DNA from: Panulirus ornatus
Lineage: Eukaryota; Arthropoda; Malacostraca; Decapoda; Palinuridae
Length of the DNA: 64,000 bases
Direction: 5' to 3'
NCBI RefSeq assembly: GCF_036320965.1
Contig: NC_092224.1
Location: 101,538,884 to 101,602,883, forward strand
Part shown: positions 35,670 to 49,649 of the stretch, piece after piece
How positions within the stretch are numbered: position 1 is the first letter of the stretch
Layout: the number at the start of each line of letters is the position of its first letter
Program-made: the position numbers and the translations under genes
The notes under the pieces: model-generated
What the model saw: the letters and a program-made list of their open reading frames with translations, nothing else
The model's database searches: none
Told to the model about the DNA's origin: nothing

Positions 35670-36560
35670 TGTATTCAGTATATTGTAAGTAGACAAGGAG
35701 CAGTAACTTATAGTCAAGCCTCATCATGGTTAGACGCAACATGTGGTGCGCTACATGGATCAGTTTTGGGACGGTGATGGTAGGCTGCGGTGTAAGATAT
35801 CAAAATCTGCAAACGATGCTAAATTGAGAAATAAATCTACACTAGCTACAGAACGTCTACAGCTTCAAAGTGACATAGACAAACTGTTGAACTGGTTTCA
35901 AAGATGACAAATATATTCTAAGTGCAAAATTTTACATACCGGCAATAGAACGAAAAGGCAAGCTACAGCATGAATTCCGATGAGCTTCAAAAGGTGAATA
36001 AGTAAGAATGATCAAATGTAATAATCTCTGATGACCTGAAGCCAGGTAAGTGGTGCACAGAAACTGACAAGAAAAGAAGAAAAAAATCTTTGATTTATGG
36101 TTTTGGCTTCTGATTCTGAATATAAGAAATTAATCGTTACTCTGTTCACAGGTGTCTCTCTACCGTGAAGACAGATGATTCCTGAGATGAGACACGTATC
36201 CTGTGAGAGCCCAATAGACATCTTAAGATTTTTAAGTTCGAGAAGATTAAGAGGTGATTTAATACAGGTAGTCAGAATCGTCAAAGGCTTTAACAATTTC
36301 GATCCAATTAGATGAGTATAGCTTGATTCATCTGGCGTCATTCACAATAATGGATACAAACTCTAGGACAAGTAATTTACATTGAATGTGGCTCAATATC
36401 TTATTTCCCCCAAAAGGATTGTCAAGATCTGGAATTATCTACCAGTTAGAGTAGTTGAAAGTATCACTAAAGTAGCTTTTAAGAGTAGACCTGAGACATG
36501 ATTTGCCTCAGACCCACATCTGACATTATTTGCTTTTCTTTAGCAAAATGTAAAGTTTAT
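35670..36560 (+). mobile_element. CR1-like LINE, decayed 3' part (copy 3)
   Basis: The best-preserved of the three copies. SSWLDATCGALHGSVLGR is motif B (from SGVPQGSVLG). Then come SANDAKLRNKS (from FADDTKLGN), LQLQSDIDKLLNWFQR, VIISDDLKPGKWCTE and DLELSTS (from IWNSLP). The 3' UTR has ggtctgttgctgtttgaaat and cctttgtatttt. Frameshifts and stops are common. Confidence 0.8.
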
Positions 36561-38409
36561 CGGTGTCTTTTCATGAAGCTGACTATCTTCTGTCTTCCAT
36601 TAAAACAAACAACCTGAAAAGAGCCAGGTGGTCTGTTGCTGTTTGAAATCCTTTGTATTTTGACGTCCAGCAGTTCAGGGTGACGGAGCAGGATACAGGG
36701 AGGAGCAACAAGGAAGGTTGGGAGTGAGGCGGAGGTTGGGGAGCAACACCAGACCGGCAGACTTTCATCCCCAGGGAAGATGAAACGTAACCTATACATA
36801 ATAACTAGCAACATATCAAGACACCAACATCACCCGGAATCAACTGAAAGCATGTGAAATATAGGTAGGAGTGTCACTGAAGCGTGTGAAGCGGTTAAGT
36901 CTTATGAATGTTTGGAAATATGTCTTAGTGGTATGTAGAGGACGGCATTGCTTCCCACAATCTTTTCAACGACTTAAGGTGAGATATTTGAATATGACTA
37001 TCATTGGGTCTTAAAAATCAGTTATATCTAGTTAAGTTCCTGTTCCTAAATATGTCATCAGCATAAGTTCTGGGAACAAAATATGACCTATAACTCACAC
37101 AATAATCTGCATATTATAGAAGCTTAAAGTGAGATATGTTTTAAAAAAAAGGAACCCGAAAAATTAGGTTGATAACATCGTCCGGTGTGTAGCTCGTGTT
37201 GCTTGAGAAAAGGTGTATTGATGACCACTTCCCAGGGATGAATGAACTTATTTCATGATTTGATATGTTTTCACGTTGAATAATTTTCTTTAAAGATGTT
37301 AAAGTTTTTGTTTTTCGTAATTTTGATTGTAGCCTTTGACTGTTCTCAAGATTTTGCGGTCTGTGGACAAGATTTGAAAAGTTTTTGATTATTGCTTTTC
37401 ATTTTAATTCACATAGCCCTGAGACAAATTTCTTCATGATCATTTCAAATTTTAGGATATCATTTCTAAACTCTATTTCCTGTGAATATCACGGCAAACG
37501 AATTCGTTAAAGGATAAGTTTTTGCATCGACAAATTATGCTGCGTCCTCCCTTGATTTCATAACATCATAATTGTAGCTTTACCATTTACGATTATATAT
37601 GAGAGTTGAATGTTCTTAGTCGAAAACTTATATAATATCACTCAGGTATGAACTATGAAGCAGCACATTTCTTACCAGACCGTCAACACTAGCCTGCCCG
37701 CCAGAGCCAGCTACTCCACGAGAAACACGACGATAACGATGCTCGGTGAAGATCCTCATACACTTGTGAGGCTATGAATGTTTGCTGCAGCCGCTGGGAC
37801 GGCTGATGGGTAATTGGAAAGAATATCACTTCAGACTGAAGGTGTGCCGAATATTTTCTCTTGGTAGGACTGGAAATGTTTCTAGGATCTTATGTCGCAG
37901 GTAATGGCTCGAAGAACCATCATTTGCGTTGGTCGAAATCACCGTGCGGGGTTGAGGCGTCCCACGCACGTCCTCCAACGAGGAATCAACTCCCGTGTGA
38001 ACACTCAACAGTAACGTCACGTGCTGCAGCAAGGGACGACGCTGAAGAAAGAGCAGGATATAGCACCTGAGAGAAATCAAGAGCAAAGCTGCGGCGTCGT
38101 CTTGATGCAGACTTTGTTGGTGGGTGTTTGGGTAGGTGGGTGGGAAGGTGGTGGTGATAGTGACTTGGGAGGAAGTTGTTAGTGGAGGGCTGAGCAGAGG
38201 GTCTAGCCTGTACCTTCCTACCAGGATCGATATACAACAAAGGCTTAGATCATCACCACACAGTCTGAAAGCCTTGGGTAATATAGTTGTTCGTGGAGGA
38301 ACGGTTAGCAGTGCTGACAGTGATGCACTCACGGTACGAATCCTGATTGCGGCTGTTGGTCCACAGTCATCCCAGTTGTTCATCCTTCTCCAGTTGTTGG
38401 TCGACATAT
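36561..38409. other. Unassigned DNA
   Basis: No element recognised. A 212-codon minus-strand ORF (37826-38464) has no domain and biased composition, and partly overlaps the neighbouring Penelope-like remnant. Confidence 0.5.
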
Positions 38410-39080
38410 AGGTTAAATTGGCAGAAAATAACACAGAAACTTCAAGCTTTCGACTGCATTGCAAGCCATTTTCAAGGATACAGATTCAATATGAACAAGA
38501 GCATATATACCAGACCAGCCCACATCACAGCTGAGGAAACAGGGAACAGATGATCTGAGAAACATGGAAAGGTTGACCAGAACGGTACAGTGACCCGTCC
38601 CTCTACCTGCTTTCTTGATTCTGCTGAATATCAACAGAGATGACATGAAGATATCATGTGGTTTATACATTCCTTCCTTCATGTTTATAGTGCCGTTAAC
38701 TCTGAGAAGAGAGGACTCAACATTAAGTGTATTATAAGTGACAGCCAAAGGCAAACAATTTTTGACTCCCCATTTCACTAGATGTGAAAAAATCTTCTAT
38801 ATGTTTCAATATTGTGCTTGGTTTCAAGGCGGTCCTTACAGATATTTATGCTGGTGAATCCTCTCCTTTAAGGATCTACCCGTTTAGCCAACATGCATCT
38901 TATTACAGAGTTTACATGGAACAGAACAGATACCTTATATTTCTCTAGATGATGGTCTGTTCTTCATTAAGGAATTCCGTGAGGCGTTTTCAAATTTAGA
39001 AACAAGAGTAATGCTGAATTGTTACAAAATACTAATAAGAGGATAAAATTCCTGATGGCAGGGTTGAACCAATTTTTTTT
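38410..39080 (-). mobile_element. Second Penelope-like remnant (GIY-YIG region)
   Basis: Minus-strand frames give VPCKLCNKMHVG, a stop where Gln is expected, TGRSLKERIHQHKY, then NVESSLLRVNGTINMKEGMY and KPHDIFMSSL. This follows the GIY-YIG endonuclease and C-terminus of Penelope-like elements. Wording differs from the 32390 copy, so this is another family. No RT is left. Confidence 0.6.
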
Positions 39081-39149
39081 TTCAATTTGTCTTCTTTTTC
39101 ATTAAAACAGTACGTTGTAATGACAAAAGTCCATATCAAGGCCGGTCTT

Positions 39150-40128
39150 TATTCGAAACATAGAGAGAATTATGAGACGGAAAAAGAAAAGACAAGGGAA
39201 ACTACTTACAAATTTTCAAGATAGTGAAAAACCTTTTTTTCAAAATGTGCTAGGTCACAGTTTCCGGGAAAAACACGAGAAAGTAGAGTTCCAAAGCTTC
39301 GACGTGTAGGGAAAGAAGCAGGTCTTAAAACGGCCGACACTTGAGTTGCTGATGGCCACACAATAATCATGTGACGCTGCAGCTTACGGAGTATTGGTGG
39401 GGGCACATAAGCAGCCAGCTCTCGGGAGCAAAAACCAAAGTGATATCTATAGAAGAGGGAGATTGACCAACATTATGCCGCAAGGCAAGCGGGTCAAGTT
39501 TTGAAGTTAGCTTGAGACAGTTTAAAAGGCTGATCGTTTTAGACTTAACTCTGTCAAGTAAGGCTGCAGAGCAAGAACCATCGCGAATGAGAGAGAAGTG
39601 CATCATACAAGGACGAATTAATCCCTTGCATAAACGGAGCAACTGTTCAGAAGAGAAGTTTCGACATGTAAACAGGACACCCAGTTTCATAGAGGCAGAC
39701 TTTGCTATTCCTGTAAAGTAGGGTTTGCAAGAAAGAGTGGATGCTACAGTAATACCAAGTATGTCGATTGAGTCAAAATGTGTAATAACAGATCCGTCAA
39801 AGGAGACACGAGAGTTGTGAGGAGTTTTTGATTGAAAGATGGGAAAGAAATAGGTCTGAGAGGCACTAAACTTAACAAAATTTTGTGCGCATACTGAGAT
39901 ATCCTGTCCAAGTCCGAGTTTATTGAGGAGGTTGTGTCAAGACGAGATGCAGATCGAGTGAGAGGAGTTTAGATACTGGAAGTAGCATAGAAATTTGTAG
40001 AAATTGAAGAGCAATAGGCGAAACAGTGGAAAAGTGTGGAAGTAGGGAGACAGACTTTGAGCCACATAACATCAAAGTGTGTAGATTCAAGGTCCTTGAA
40101 GCGTGCAACAGATATGTTGATGGAATAT

Positions 40129-40191
<63 letters not shown>

Positions 40192-40535
40192 ACCTTTGAA
40201 CCGGAATCTTGAGTGGATGTTAAAGTTAGATATGAAAAAGAGACTAGTGAGAACATTATTAGACAACTGCTTCTCAGAGAGAAGTAAGAAAATAGGAGAG
40301 GTACTAGACAGATGATGTTCAACTGAAGAGAGGTTACTAGAGTGTCCACAAATGTTGGTATAGCGAATAGAAAAAGAGGAGGGTTAACAGAAAGTGAAAG
40401 ATCGAGGGAGAGGCCGGTACTACTACAGCCAGAGTCCTCCCTCATTTTGGCAGTAAAGTCAGGCAGAAAACCGGAGATTCTTCGTACCCCATGATGCTGG
40501 GGACTAAGGGCCGTAGATTTGACGGACTCTGTCAT
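39150..40535 (-). mobile_element. Jockey-like LINE with internal deletion
   Basis: The minus strand begins with SGCSSTGLSLDLSLSVNPPL and a Jockey-type endonuclease start (NICGHSSNLSSVEHHLSS, LLLSEKQLS, HFDVMWLKV) at about 40410-40000. Near 39960 it jumps to the region after RT motif C. It then ends with KLGVLFTCRNFSSEQLLRLC, KGLIRPCMMHFS and SAALLDRVKSKTISLLN down to about 39206. The endonuclease C-terminus and the RT core are missing. A (CA)n tract at 40131-40190 interrupts the endonuclease. Dead. Confidence 0.75.
40131..40190. repeat. (CA)n microsatellite
   Basis: About 60 bp of perfect CA inside the Jockey-like endonuclease remnant. Confidence 0.98.
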
Positions 40536-40974
40536 GGTGATACATTTAAGTGTTATAGTGGGCAGGAAGTGGCATAAAGTACTTTAGTGAAAAAAACAAT
40601 AGCTAATGATAATAAAATAGGTTAGTGGGTGCATGGTGCTTGTAAGACGGTGGAGCTAGCCCGGTAGTCCCGTTTTGATCAGACAGAAAGTAAGACCAGC
40701 AACCCTGACATGAAGCGCGTAAGATAGTTCCGGTTACCACTATACCGCTCCTCAGCCAGGACGGTAGCACCAACCTGGCAGGCTGTTGTCAACAACCTAC
40801 TACCTGATAGGTTGTTCCAAGGGTAGTGGACGGGATGATCCTTGAGTTAGCTGGAGTACTGGGAGGGGCCAATACACTGCCACCGGAGGAGCCCTCCATC
40901 TCGCTAGCAGCAGAGTAACACAGGGTAAACAAATGCATATATATGTATGTGTGTCTGCGGGTAATCGCAGTATA

Positions 40975-41061
<87 letters not shown>

Positions 41062-42375
41062 ATTATATCAGCAAGAGTTCTCGTGAGTTTTCTGCAGATG
41101 TTCGTGTCGCCAAGACTTGGACCGGAAGCATGCGTCAAACTGCCGTTAAACACAATTTCCTGTGGTCACTTAATGATGTACCCTGGTGATCCATCTGTCT
41201 TCCTTCATACACCTGAGCCGTGGATTTCTCTTCCCTCTTTCATCATTTTTTCCTTCCTATGATTTCTGTACTTTTAAGTCAGGTTCTACAAACAACTACG
41301 GAGCCCTGATTAATGAACACATTCAGTTTCTTATTTTTTCTTTTCTTCGCTAATGATAACCACGTCGATCGCTGTGAAGAAAAGTGCAAGTTGCCTTAGA
41401 GAGCTGCACAGACACGAGCGATTGTATGATGGGCCGAACCACTGGTCACATCCTACATGCAGATGACAAGTGGAGAATGGAGGGAACAGTTGACTAAAGT
41501 AAGTCTACATATGATGGATGAGAGGAGGCGAGTATGAGAGGGGAGGATACGGGTGTGTTAGGGGAGAACATATGTGTGAGACACGGGAAACATATGTAAA
41601 GAATTATTGAAATGAATTGAGGAAGTATGGGGGAACCCAGAGCAGGATTGCTTGTGGAAGGTGTTGCATGTGAGTCTGGGGATGACATGCATGACTGGTG
41701 AGAGAATGTGAATGATGTAGGAATAAAAACAAGATACTGTAATCTGGAATTCATAAGAAAGACACAAGAATACACTTAAAGAGAGAAAATGCTTGAGTGA
41801 TTAGAAAATATAAGTGTGGGGAGATTGATATTCATTGAAGATGAAAAGAAAAGAGGGGAAAATCTGAGTTGGTTGGGTTTAATATGGAAGAGTGAATAGA
41901 GTATATACGCTGAGATATATGGATGAGTGAAGGCCTCATATTTATGTTGGAAGAAGATGACTGAATGTAGGGGAGTCTGAGTAAGAAAAGCAGAAGTATA
42001 AGTGAAGGAAGAGGTGAGGGAATGAGGGAAAAATTTGCGTAAGTGAAGCAGGAGGGAAGTAGGGTCGTCACAGTCAGATTAAAATACCGTTGAACGTTCG
42101 AGCCGTCTGCTGCCGCAAGCCTTACCTGAACGAGGACTAGAGTGCTTGTATTGCTTTCCCATTTGTATGCTAGTATTCTATACTAGCTTAGAATTCACTC
42201 TGTTCCCTACCGGCCACTCTCAATGGTAATCCCCTTCTCTAAGTCAACAGAAATCTGCCACAACACCACAACAGATCGCTTCAGTTGAATATTCCAACAA
42301 ACGTCTGTATTTGTACCTGGATGTTACTGTGGAGGTAAACCAGCGTTACACGAATGTGTCCTCACCACTATATTT
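40536..42375. other. Unassigned DNA with a (TC)n tract
   Basis: (TC)n lies at 40979-41058. Positions 41500-42060 are purine-rich on the plus strand without a recognisable coding pattern. Confidence 0.6.
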
Positions 42376-42645
42376 GTTTGTAGCCGTCTCGTGACACTTG
42401 ACAGCCCCTCTGACCAGCAGTGTTGTCACCCATCTCGAGATACTTGACAGCTTTATTGACTGTTAGCGTTGACATTCATCAGGAGAAAATTGCCAGCCTC
42501 TCTAACTACCAGCGTTGACAGCCATCTTTACACATTTGCCAGCCTCACTGACTATCAGAGTTGACATCCATCTCGAGATATTTTTCAGTTCTATTGACAT
42601 GCAATACTGACAGCCATCTCGATGTACTGGCCAGCCTCTATGATA
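42376..42645. repeat. 46-bp minisatellite, degenerate
   Basis: About six imperfect units of about 46 bp containing gttgacagccatctcgagat and ttgccagcctc. Coding potential is unlikely because unit lengths vary. Confidence 0.85.
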
Positions 42646-44875
42646 TACCTGTTTGCCCCGGTAAGTAGCAGAGCAGTTCACCCTTTTTATGACTTACCCG
42701 TCATCGTCAGAGGTAGTGGTCCTCTTGATCCACACTCAGCCAAGCTCCTTATCACCAGGAGTAAAGATGCGAAATTATTTTCATAACTAATAAACTGTTA
42801 CTCAGGGTCTTATGAAGACATATCTTAGAGTATATACAAAACTCCTTTTGTTACGCCAGAACACGTAATGAAAAAACTTTCTAGGACTTAACTCTCACCT
42901 CGGCTGTGTTTCGAAGATATGAGAAATGACTAACTCCAAATGCACTTGTGGGCACCAGGTGTCAGGGACAACACCTTGTCCTGCTCTCACGTGACTCACT
43001 CATGGCTTCCCACTGAGATCTGTCCCTTCCTTTCATCCCAAAGATTATATGTTTGCAGTCAGAATGAGAAATAGGTTAGGGACTCTGGGAGTTTTCTCTA
43101 CTGTAACGAATTGGGTTCCGGGACTAAAGGTCAGTTGTTGGCATGTCTGGAAAACTGAATTCAGGGTGGGGCACTACACCGCACGAGTCTTGGAAAATGT
43201 GTTGGATGATATGGTGAAGTTCTGGTAAATGTTTAGGATCGTTACGTTGCTAATCTCTACATCAAGAGATGTATGATATAGTTTATGTTGACATTCATAA
43301 TCTAAGAGAGACTTTTCTTCGTTTCTAATAATTTCTAGTGTTTTAACCTCTTCATTTTGACCCATATTTTCTCTTATGATCATATGTCAATAAAAAGGAC
43401 ATATTCATTCTCCCTGTGTATTTTGGCATTTATACTGACACATAAATCATGTCCACAGTCGTCGAGTTTCTGCTTCATAGGCACTAAGAGCTGAACATCT
43501 ATCATCATAAGGAACCAAGTATTCATCATCCCTGGAAGTCATAGATGTACGAGCACGTGGACTGGTCTGGCTCACCTGTGTTTACCTCCAGCAGTGGAGG
43601 ATTTCTGACCTCAGCAGCACAGGTCTTCACCTCTCACAGTAAGTATAACTTAAACTTGATATAAGACATGTCCGGACATCCTCCTCCTGCCATGCCACTC
43701 ACACTTACCTCAGTAAATCTCATTAATAATTAAGGTCCGGTTTGTACGAGTGGGCGGCAGCGTGATAGTCCTCTGTGAGGCGTCCCGCTGGGATCTGCTG
43801 ATTCTACCCTGCCTCTCCAGTCCCTGACTCAGATCCGACGTTCTCCACAGACCTGTTTGCTGATAAGATTTACTGAGGAGATACTCTTCATTATTTCTTT
43901 TCCTTGTTATAAAGTAACAGATCTGTTTGCTAATAACTAAAAGATTTACTGAGAAGATAAGCTTCATTATTTCTTTTCCTTGTTATAAAGTAATGGAGCA
44001 ATTGGAGTGATAAGATGAAAAAAGATGAGGTTCCCTAAGCGTATGTCAGAGATGATACGATACTCTACATGACTAAGTTTTCACTGGTAAGACAGAGGGG
44101 AAGACGGGAAGAGAGGATTTGGCAGGAAAAAGAGAATAATTGACGGGATAAATGAAGGATTTTAAGCATCGAAACCAACATTATCATCCACAGGGCAAGG
44201 AAGAGGATACAGTCGAGGACCAGGATCACCTTCGTCAAGAGCATGAGGTAAAGATGACAATGATGCCGGCAGCAGCTGAGCACTATAATAACCGTCAGGA
44301 ACATGACACGATGGTAACAGCAAAGGCGGGGGATCATGACCACCCATTTCAAGAACATGACACAGTGGTAACACAGGTAATGGAGAAGTCATGATATGTC
44401 TAAATCTAACGATATTTTGTCACACATTGCAGCTGCAGCTGCTTCTAAGTCATGATGACAGTCATGCATTGCTGCAGCAGCTGTTAATGTATCATTACAT
44501 AACAATTGTGAGACTTCTGATACAATGCCACCTCCACGTGCTCACTCATCACTTCACTACATTGCTATTCCTGCTTTTCATCCATACAAAATAAGAATAC
44601 TTTGCTAAGAGTTTACTGTTCATGTAATCATTTTCGTTTGTTGGTATCATTCATGTTCCAGGAAGCTTATACTTAGCCATTTGATATATTACATGAATTT
44701 GACACACTTGTAAACTGTACAGCCATATGCTATTGAGTTTTTAAATCATGGAAAGTATATTATCAAAGTATGAATTAGTTTGACGTTGGTAAAAACAAAG
44801 CCTGACATCATTAAAAGAATCATTTGAAATAATTCGGTTGAAATTTCAGTATGATATTTATCTATTTATTTATTT
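42646..44875. other. Unassigned DNA with small tandem duplications
   Basis: Positions 43852-43996 hold two copies of a ~70-bp unit (cattatttcttttccttgtt). Positions 44215-44375 hold loosely repeated units around caagaacatgacacagtggt that give an 80-codon plus-strand ORF of no known type. Confidence 0.55.
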
Positions 44876-47800
44876 ATTTTGCTTTCTCGCTGTCTCCCGC
44901 GTTAGCGAGGTAGCGCAAGGAAACAGACGAAAGAATGGCCCAACCCGCCCACATACACATGTATATACATACACGTCCACACACGCAAATATACATACCT
45001 ATACATCTCAATGTACACATATATATACACACACAGACATATACATATATACACATGTACATAATTCATACTGTCTGCCTTTATTTGTTCCCATCGCCAA
45101 CTCGCCACACATGGAATGACAACCCCCTCCCCCCTCATGTGTGCGAGGTAGCGCTAGGAAAGACACGAAAGGCCCCATTCATTCACACTCAGTCTCTATC
45201 TGTCATGTAATAATGCACCGAAACCACAGCTCCCTTTCCACATCCAGGAACCACACACTTTCCATGGTTTACCCCAGACGCTTCACATGCCCTGGTTCAA
45301 TCCATTGACAGCACGTCGACCCCGGTATACCACATCGTTCCAATTCACTCTATTCCTTGCACGCCTTTCACCCTCCTGCATGTTCAGGCCCCGATCACTC
45401 AAAATCTTTTTCACTCCATCTTTCCACCTCCAATTTGGTCTCCCACTTCTCCTCGTTCCCTCCACCTCCGACACATATATCCTCTTGGTCAATCTCTCCC
45501 CAAACCACTTCAAAACACCCCCCTCTGCTCTCTCAACCACACTCTTTTTATTTCTACACATCTCTCTCACCCTTACAATACTTACTCGATCAAACAACCT
45601 CACACCACATATTGTCCTCAAACATCTCATTTCCAGCACATCCACCCTCCTGCACACAACTCTATCCATAACCCACGCCTCGCAACCATATAACATTGTT
45701 GGAACCACTATTCCTTCAAACATACCCATTTTTGCCTTCCGAGATAATGTTCTCGACTTCCAAACATTCTTCAAGGCCCCCAGGATTTTCGCCCCCTCCC
45801 CCACCCTATGATTCACTTCTGCTTCCATGGTTCCATCCGCTGCCAGATCCACTCCCAAATATCTAAAACACATTACTTCCTCCAGTTTTTCTCCATTCAA
45901 AATTACCTCCAAATTGACTTGACCCTCAACCATACTGTACCTAATAACCTTGCTCTTATTCACATTTACTCTTAACTTTCTTCTTTCACACACTTTACCA
46001 AACTCAGTCACCAGCTTCTGCAGTTTCTTACATGAATCAGCCACCAGCGCTGTATCATCAGCGAACAACAACTGACTCACTTCCCAAGCTCTCTCATCCC
46101 CAACAGACTTCATACTTGCCCCTCTTTCCAAAACTCTTGCATTCACCTCCCTAACAACCCCATCCATAAACAAATTAAACAACCATTGAGACATCACACA
46201 CCCCTGCCGCAAACCTACATTCACTGAGAACCAATCACTTTCCTCTCTTCCTACACTTACACATGCCTTACATCCATGATAAAAACTTTTCACTGCTTCT
46301 AACAACTTACCTCCCACACCATATATTCTTAAAACCTTCCACAGAGCATCTCTATCAACTCTATCATATGCCTTCTCCAGATCCATAAATGCTACATACA
46401 AATCCATTTGTTTTTCTAAGTTTTCTCACATATATTCTTCAAAGCAAACACCTGATCCACACATCCTCTACCACTTCTGAAACCACACTGCTCTTCCCCA
46501 ATCTGATGCTCTGTACACGCCTTCACCCTCTCAATCAATACCCTCCCATATAATTTACCAGGAATACTCAACAAACTTATACCTCTGTAATTTGAGCACT
46601 CACTCTTATCCCCTTTGCCTTTGTACAATGGCACTATGCAAGCATTCCGCCAATCCTCAGGCACCTCACCATGAATCATACATACATTAAATAACCTTAC
46701 CAACCAGTCAACAATACAGACACCCACTTTTCTAATAAATTCCACTGCAATACCATCCAAACCTGCTGCTTTGCCGGCTTTCATCTTCCGTAAAGCTTTT
46801 ACTACATCTTCTCTATTTACCAAATCATTTTCCCTAACCTTCTCACTTTGCATACCACCTCGACGAAAACACCCTATATCTGCCACTATATCATCAAACA
46901 CATTCAACAAACCTTCAAAATACTCACTCCATCTCCTTCTCACATCACCACTACTTGTTATCACCTCCCCATTAGCCCCCTTCACTGAAGTTCCCATTTG
47001 CTCCCTTGTCTTACGCACTTTATTTACCTCCTTCCAAAACATCTTTTTATTCTCCCTGAAATTTAATGATACTCTCTCACCCCAACTCTCATTTGCCCTC
47101 TTTTTCACCTCTTGCACCTTTCTCTTGACCTCCTGCCTCTTTCTTTTATACCTCTCTCACTCATTTGCATTTTTTCCCTGCAAAAATCGTTCAAATGCCT
47201 CTCTCTTCTCTTTCACTAATAATCCTACTTCTTCATCCCACCACTCACTACCTTTTCTAATCAACCCACCTCCCACGCTTCTCATGCCACAAGCATCTTT
47301 TGCGCAATCCATCACTGCTTCCCTAAGTACATCCCATTCCTCCCCCACTCCCCTTACCTCCTTTGTTCTCACCTTTTTCCATTCTGTACTCAGTCTCTCC
47401 TGGTACTTCCTCACACAGGTCTCCTTCCCAAGCTCACTTACTCTCACCACTCTCTTCACCCCAACATTCACTCCTCTTTTCTGAAAACCCCCACAAATCC
47501 TCACCTTCGCCTCCACAAGATAATGATCAGACATCCCTCCAGTTGCACCTCTCAGCACATTAACATCTAAAAGTCTCTCTTTCGTGCGTCTATTAATTAA
47601 CACGTAATCCAATAACACTCTCTGGCCATCTCTTCTACTTACATACTTATACTTATGTATATCTCGCTTTTTAAACCAGGTATTCTCAATCACAAGCTCT
47701 TCACCATTTCCATTTACAACACTGAACACTCCATGTATACCAATCATTCCCTCAACTACCACATTACTCACCTTTGCATTCAAATTACCCATCACTATAA

Positions 47801-48270
47801 CCCAGTCTTGTGCATCAAAACCACTAACACACTCATTCAGCTGCTCCCAAAACACTTGCCTCTCATGATCTTTCTTCTCATGCTCAGGTGCATATGCACC
47901 AATAATCACCCATCTCTCTCCATCAGCTTTCAGTTTTACCCATATCAATCTAGAATTTACCTTCTTACACTCTATCACATACTCCCACAACTCCTGATTC
48001 AGGAGTAGTGCTACTCCTTCCCTTGCTCTTATCCTCTCACTAACCCCTGACTTTACTCCCAAGACATTCCCAAACCACTCCTCCCCTTTACCCTTTAGCT
48101 TCGTTTCACTCAGAACCAAAACATCCAGGTTCCTTTCCTCAAACATACTACCTATCTCTCCTTTTTTCTCATCTTGGTTACATCCACACACATTTAGACA
48201 CCCCAATCTGAGCCTTCGAGGAGGATGAGCACTCCTCACGTGACTCCTTCTTCTGTTTCCCCTTTTTAGA
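44876..48270 (-). mobile_element. RTE-like LINE, nearly complete (copy O, long 3' UTR)
   Basis: The long 3' UTR occupies 44876-45282 and the ORF runs up to about 48262. The 5' end is cut about 11 bp before the usual ATG, and that ATG itself reads AGG. Defects: a one-base deletion near 46412 (after EKT), a Trp to TGA near 47155, loss of about nine codons after GNGEELV, and a 21-bp deletion near 45497. The endonuclease motif is VMGNLNAKV where active copies have VMGDLNAKV, so the catalytic Asp is lost. RT motifs A, B and C are intact. The terminal TGA is read through (NGLNQGM). Left flank is a (TTTA)n tail. Confidence 0.92.
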
Positions 48271-48813
48271 TGTTTTATGATGTTCTTCAAATTACTGTAA
48301 GATATTTATTCTGGCATCATATGAATGTAATTCATCAGTTTTCGTATCATAGTATATTACCATCTCTCATCTAAATCTTGAGCGCCAGTCTCATAGCGCT
48401 ACGACAGGATAAACTAAGAACATTAGGTTAAATAGCTACAAGCAGTACGCGAGACACGGGCGACGCTACAATGAATATTCTGAAGGCTGGCATGAGCCAA
48501 AGATCGCAGATAGAGTGGCATCCATATTCAGAGTTGCCGTAGGAAGCAACGAGAACCACCAGAGAAGCAGGTCTCACGCCAGCAGACTTGCTGTTGATAA
48601 TACTACTGGTCAAATACCGCCTCTGGGACCCTCACATCCCAGAGCTCATTAAGAGACCTCAGCTCCTTCACATTCCGTCCTGCCTCTGACATACCTACTT
48701 TGGGAATTTCGTTAAAAGTGTAAGTTTTGTTGGTAAAAGTTTTCAGCTAATTTGACCGTATTCTGGGAATGAATCAAGACTACGATAATCATTTTACTTA
48801 TTACATATCGGAA

Positions 48814-48903
<90 letters not shown>

Positions 48904-49649
48904 AACGTTTTGAGAGTATAGATAGGGAAGGTAAGATGATCTTTACCTCCTAAGCTAAGGAATGTTTAATATGAATCATTACCAAGCACATTCCTGGTTA
49001 CTCATGTATCTGAGAAAGATAACAAGATGTATCTTACGCAATGTATTATGTAATGAAAAGCTTAAACCGAACATACTGACTCATGTTGAGAGTTGCTCTC
49101 TTTCATAAGTCAGAGTCTTATGCAAGCCACTACCTTACATTTTCTAGAGGACTTCATATCATAGCATTCATCATTTGTGTTTATAAAAGGTTTAGCCAAG
49201 TGTGGCATGACACGAAATGTCCTTCATGAAAATAAGTGTTGGGGAATATCACAACCAGGCAGGGAACTACCCGTTTTCTAATCCACAACAACAGACCCAC
49301 AACCTTGCTGACATAAAAGATCTTGCCTCTTGTTGTCTAGGCTGGGGAAGGATCGTCGTGTTCAATACCATCGCATCTCTAGTACAGCAACAGCTAATTA
49401 AGACCATACCATCAAGAGTGTGGGACATATAGAGTATACTCTTTTTTCTATGTTGAAGGCATGAGAGAGTTGAGTTGAAGGCTGTTCACCTTATAGACTG
49501 TTACAGGATAATTTCCATACCCGACCCCCTTGCCCTACGCTGCAAGGTTGGTTCACTTTCCCTCTTCTATAGGTATTATTTTGGTTTTTGCTCACGACAG
49601 CTGGCTACTTGTGAGCCCACAGCACTAACTAGACCACACAATATTCGTA
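48271..49649. other. Unassigned single-copy-like DNA (duplicated in unit B)
   Basis: (TC)n at 48813-48901 has three small interruptions. No gene recognised. The ORF at 49217-49432 is identical in unit B but has no domain. Confidence 0.6.

Noticed and set aside
37826..38464. 212-codon minus-strand ORF
   Set aside because: Low-complexity Leu/Ser/Thr-rich sequence, no domain, no exon signals. Partly over a Penelope-like remnant.
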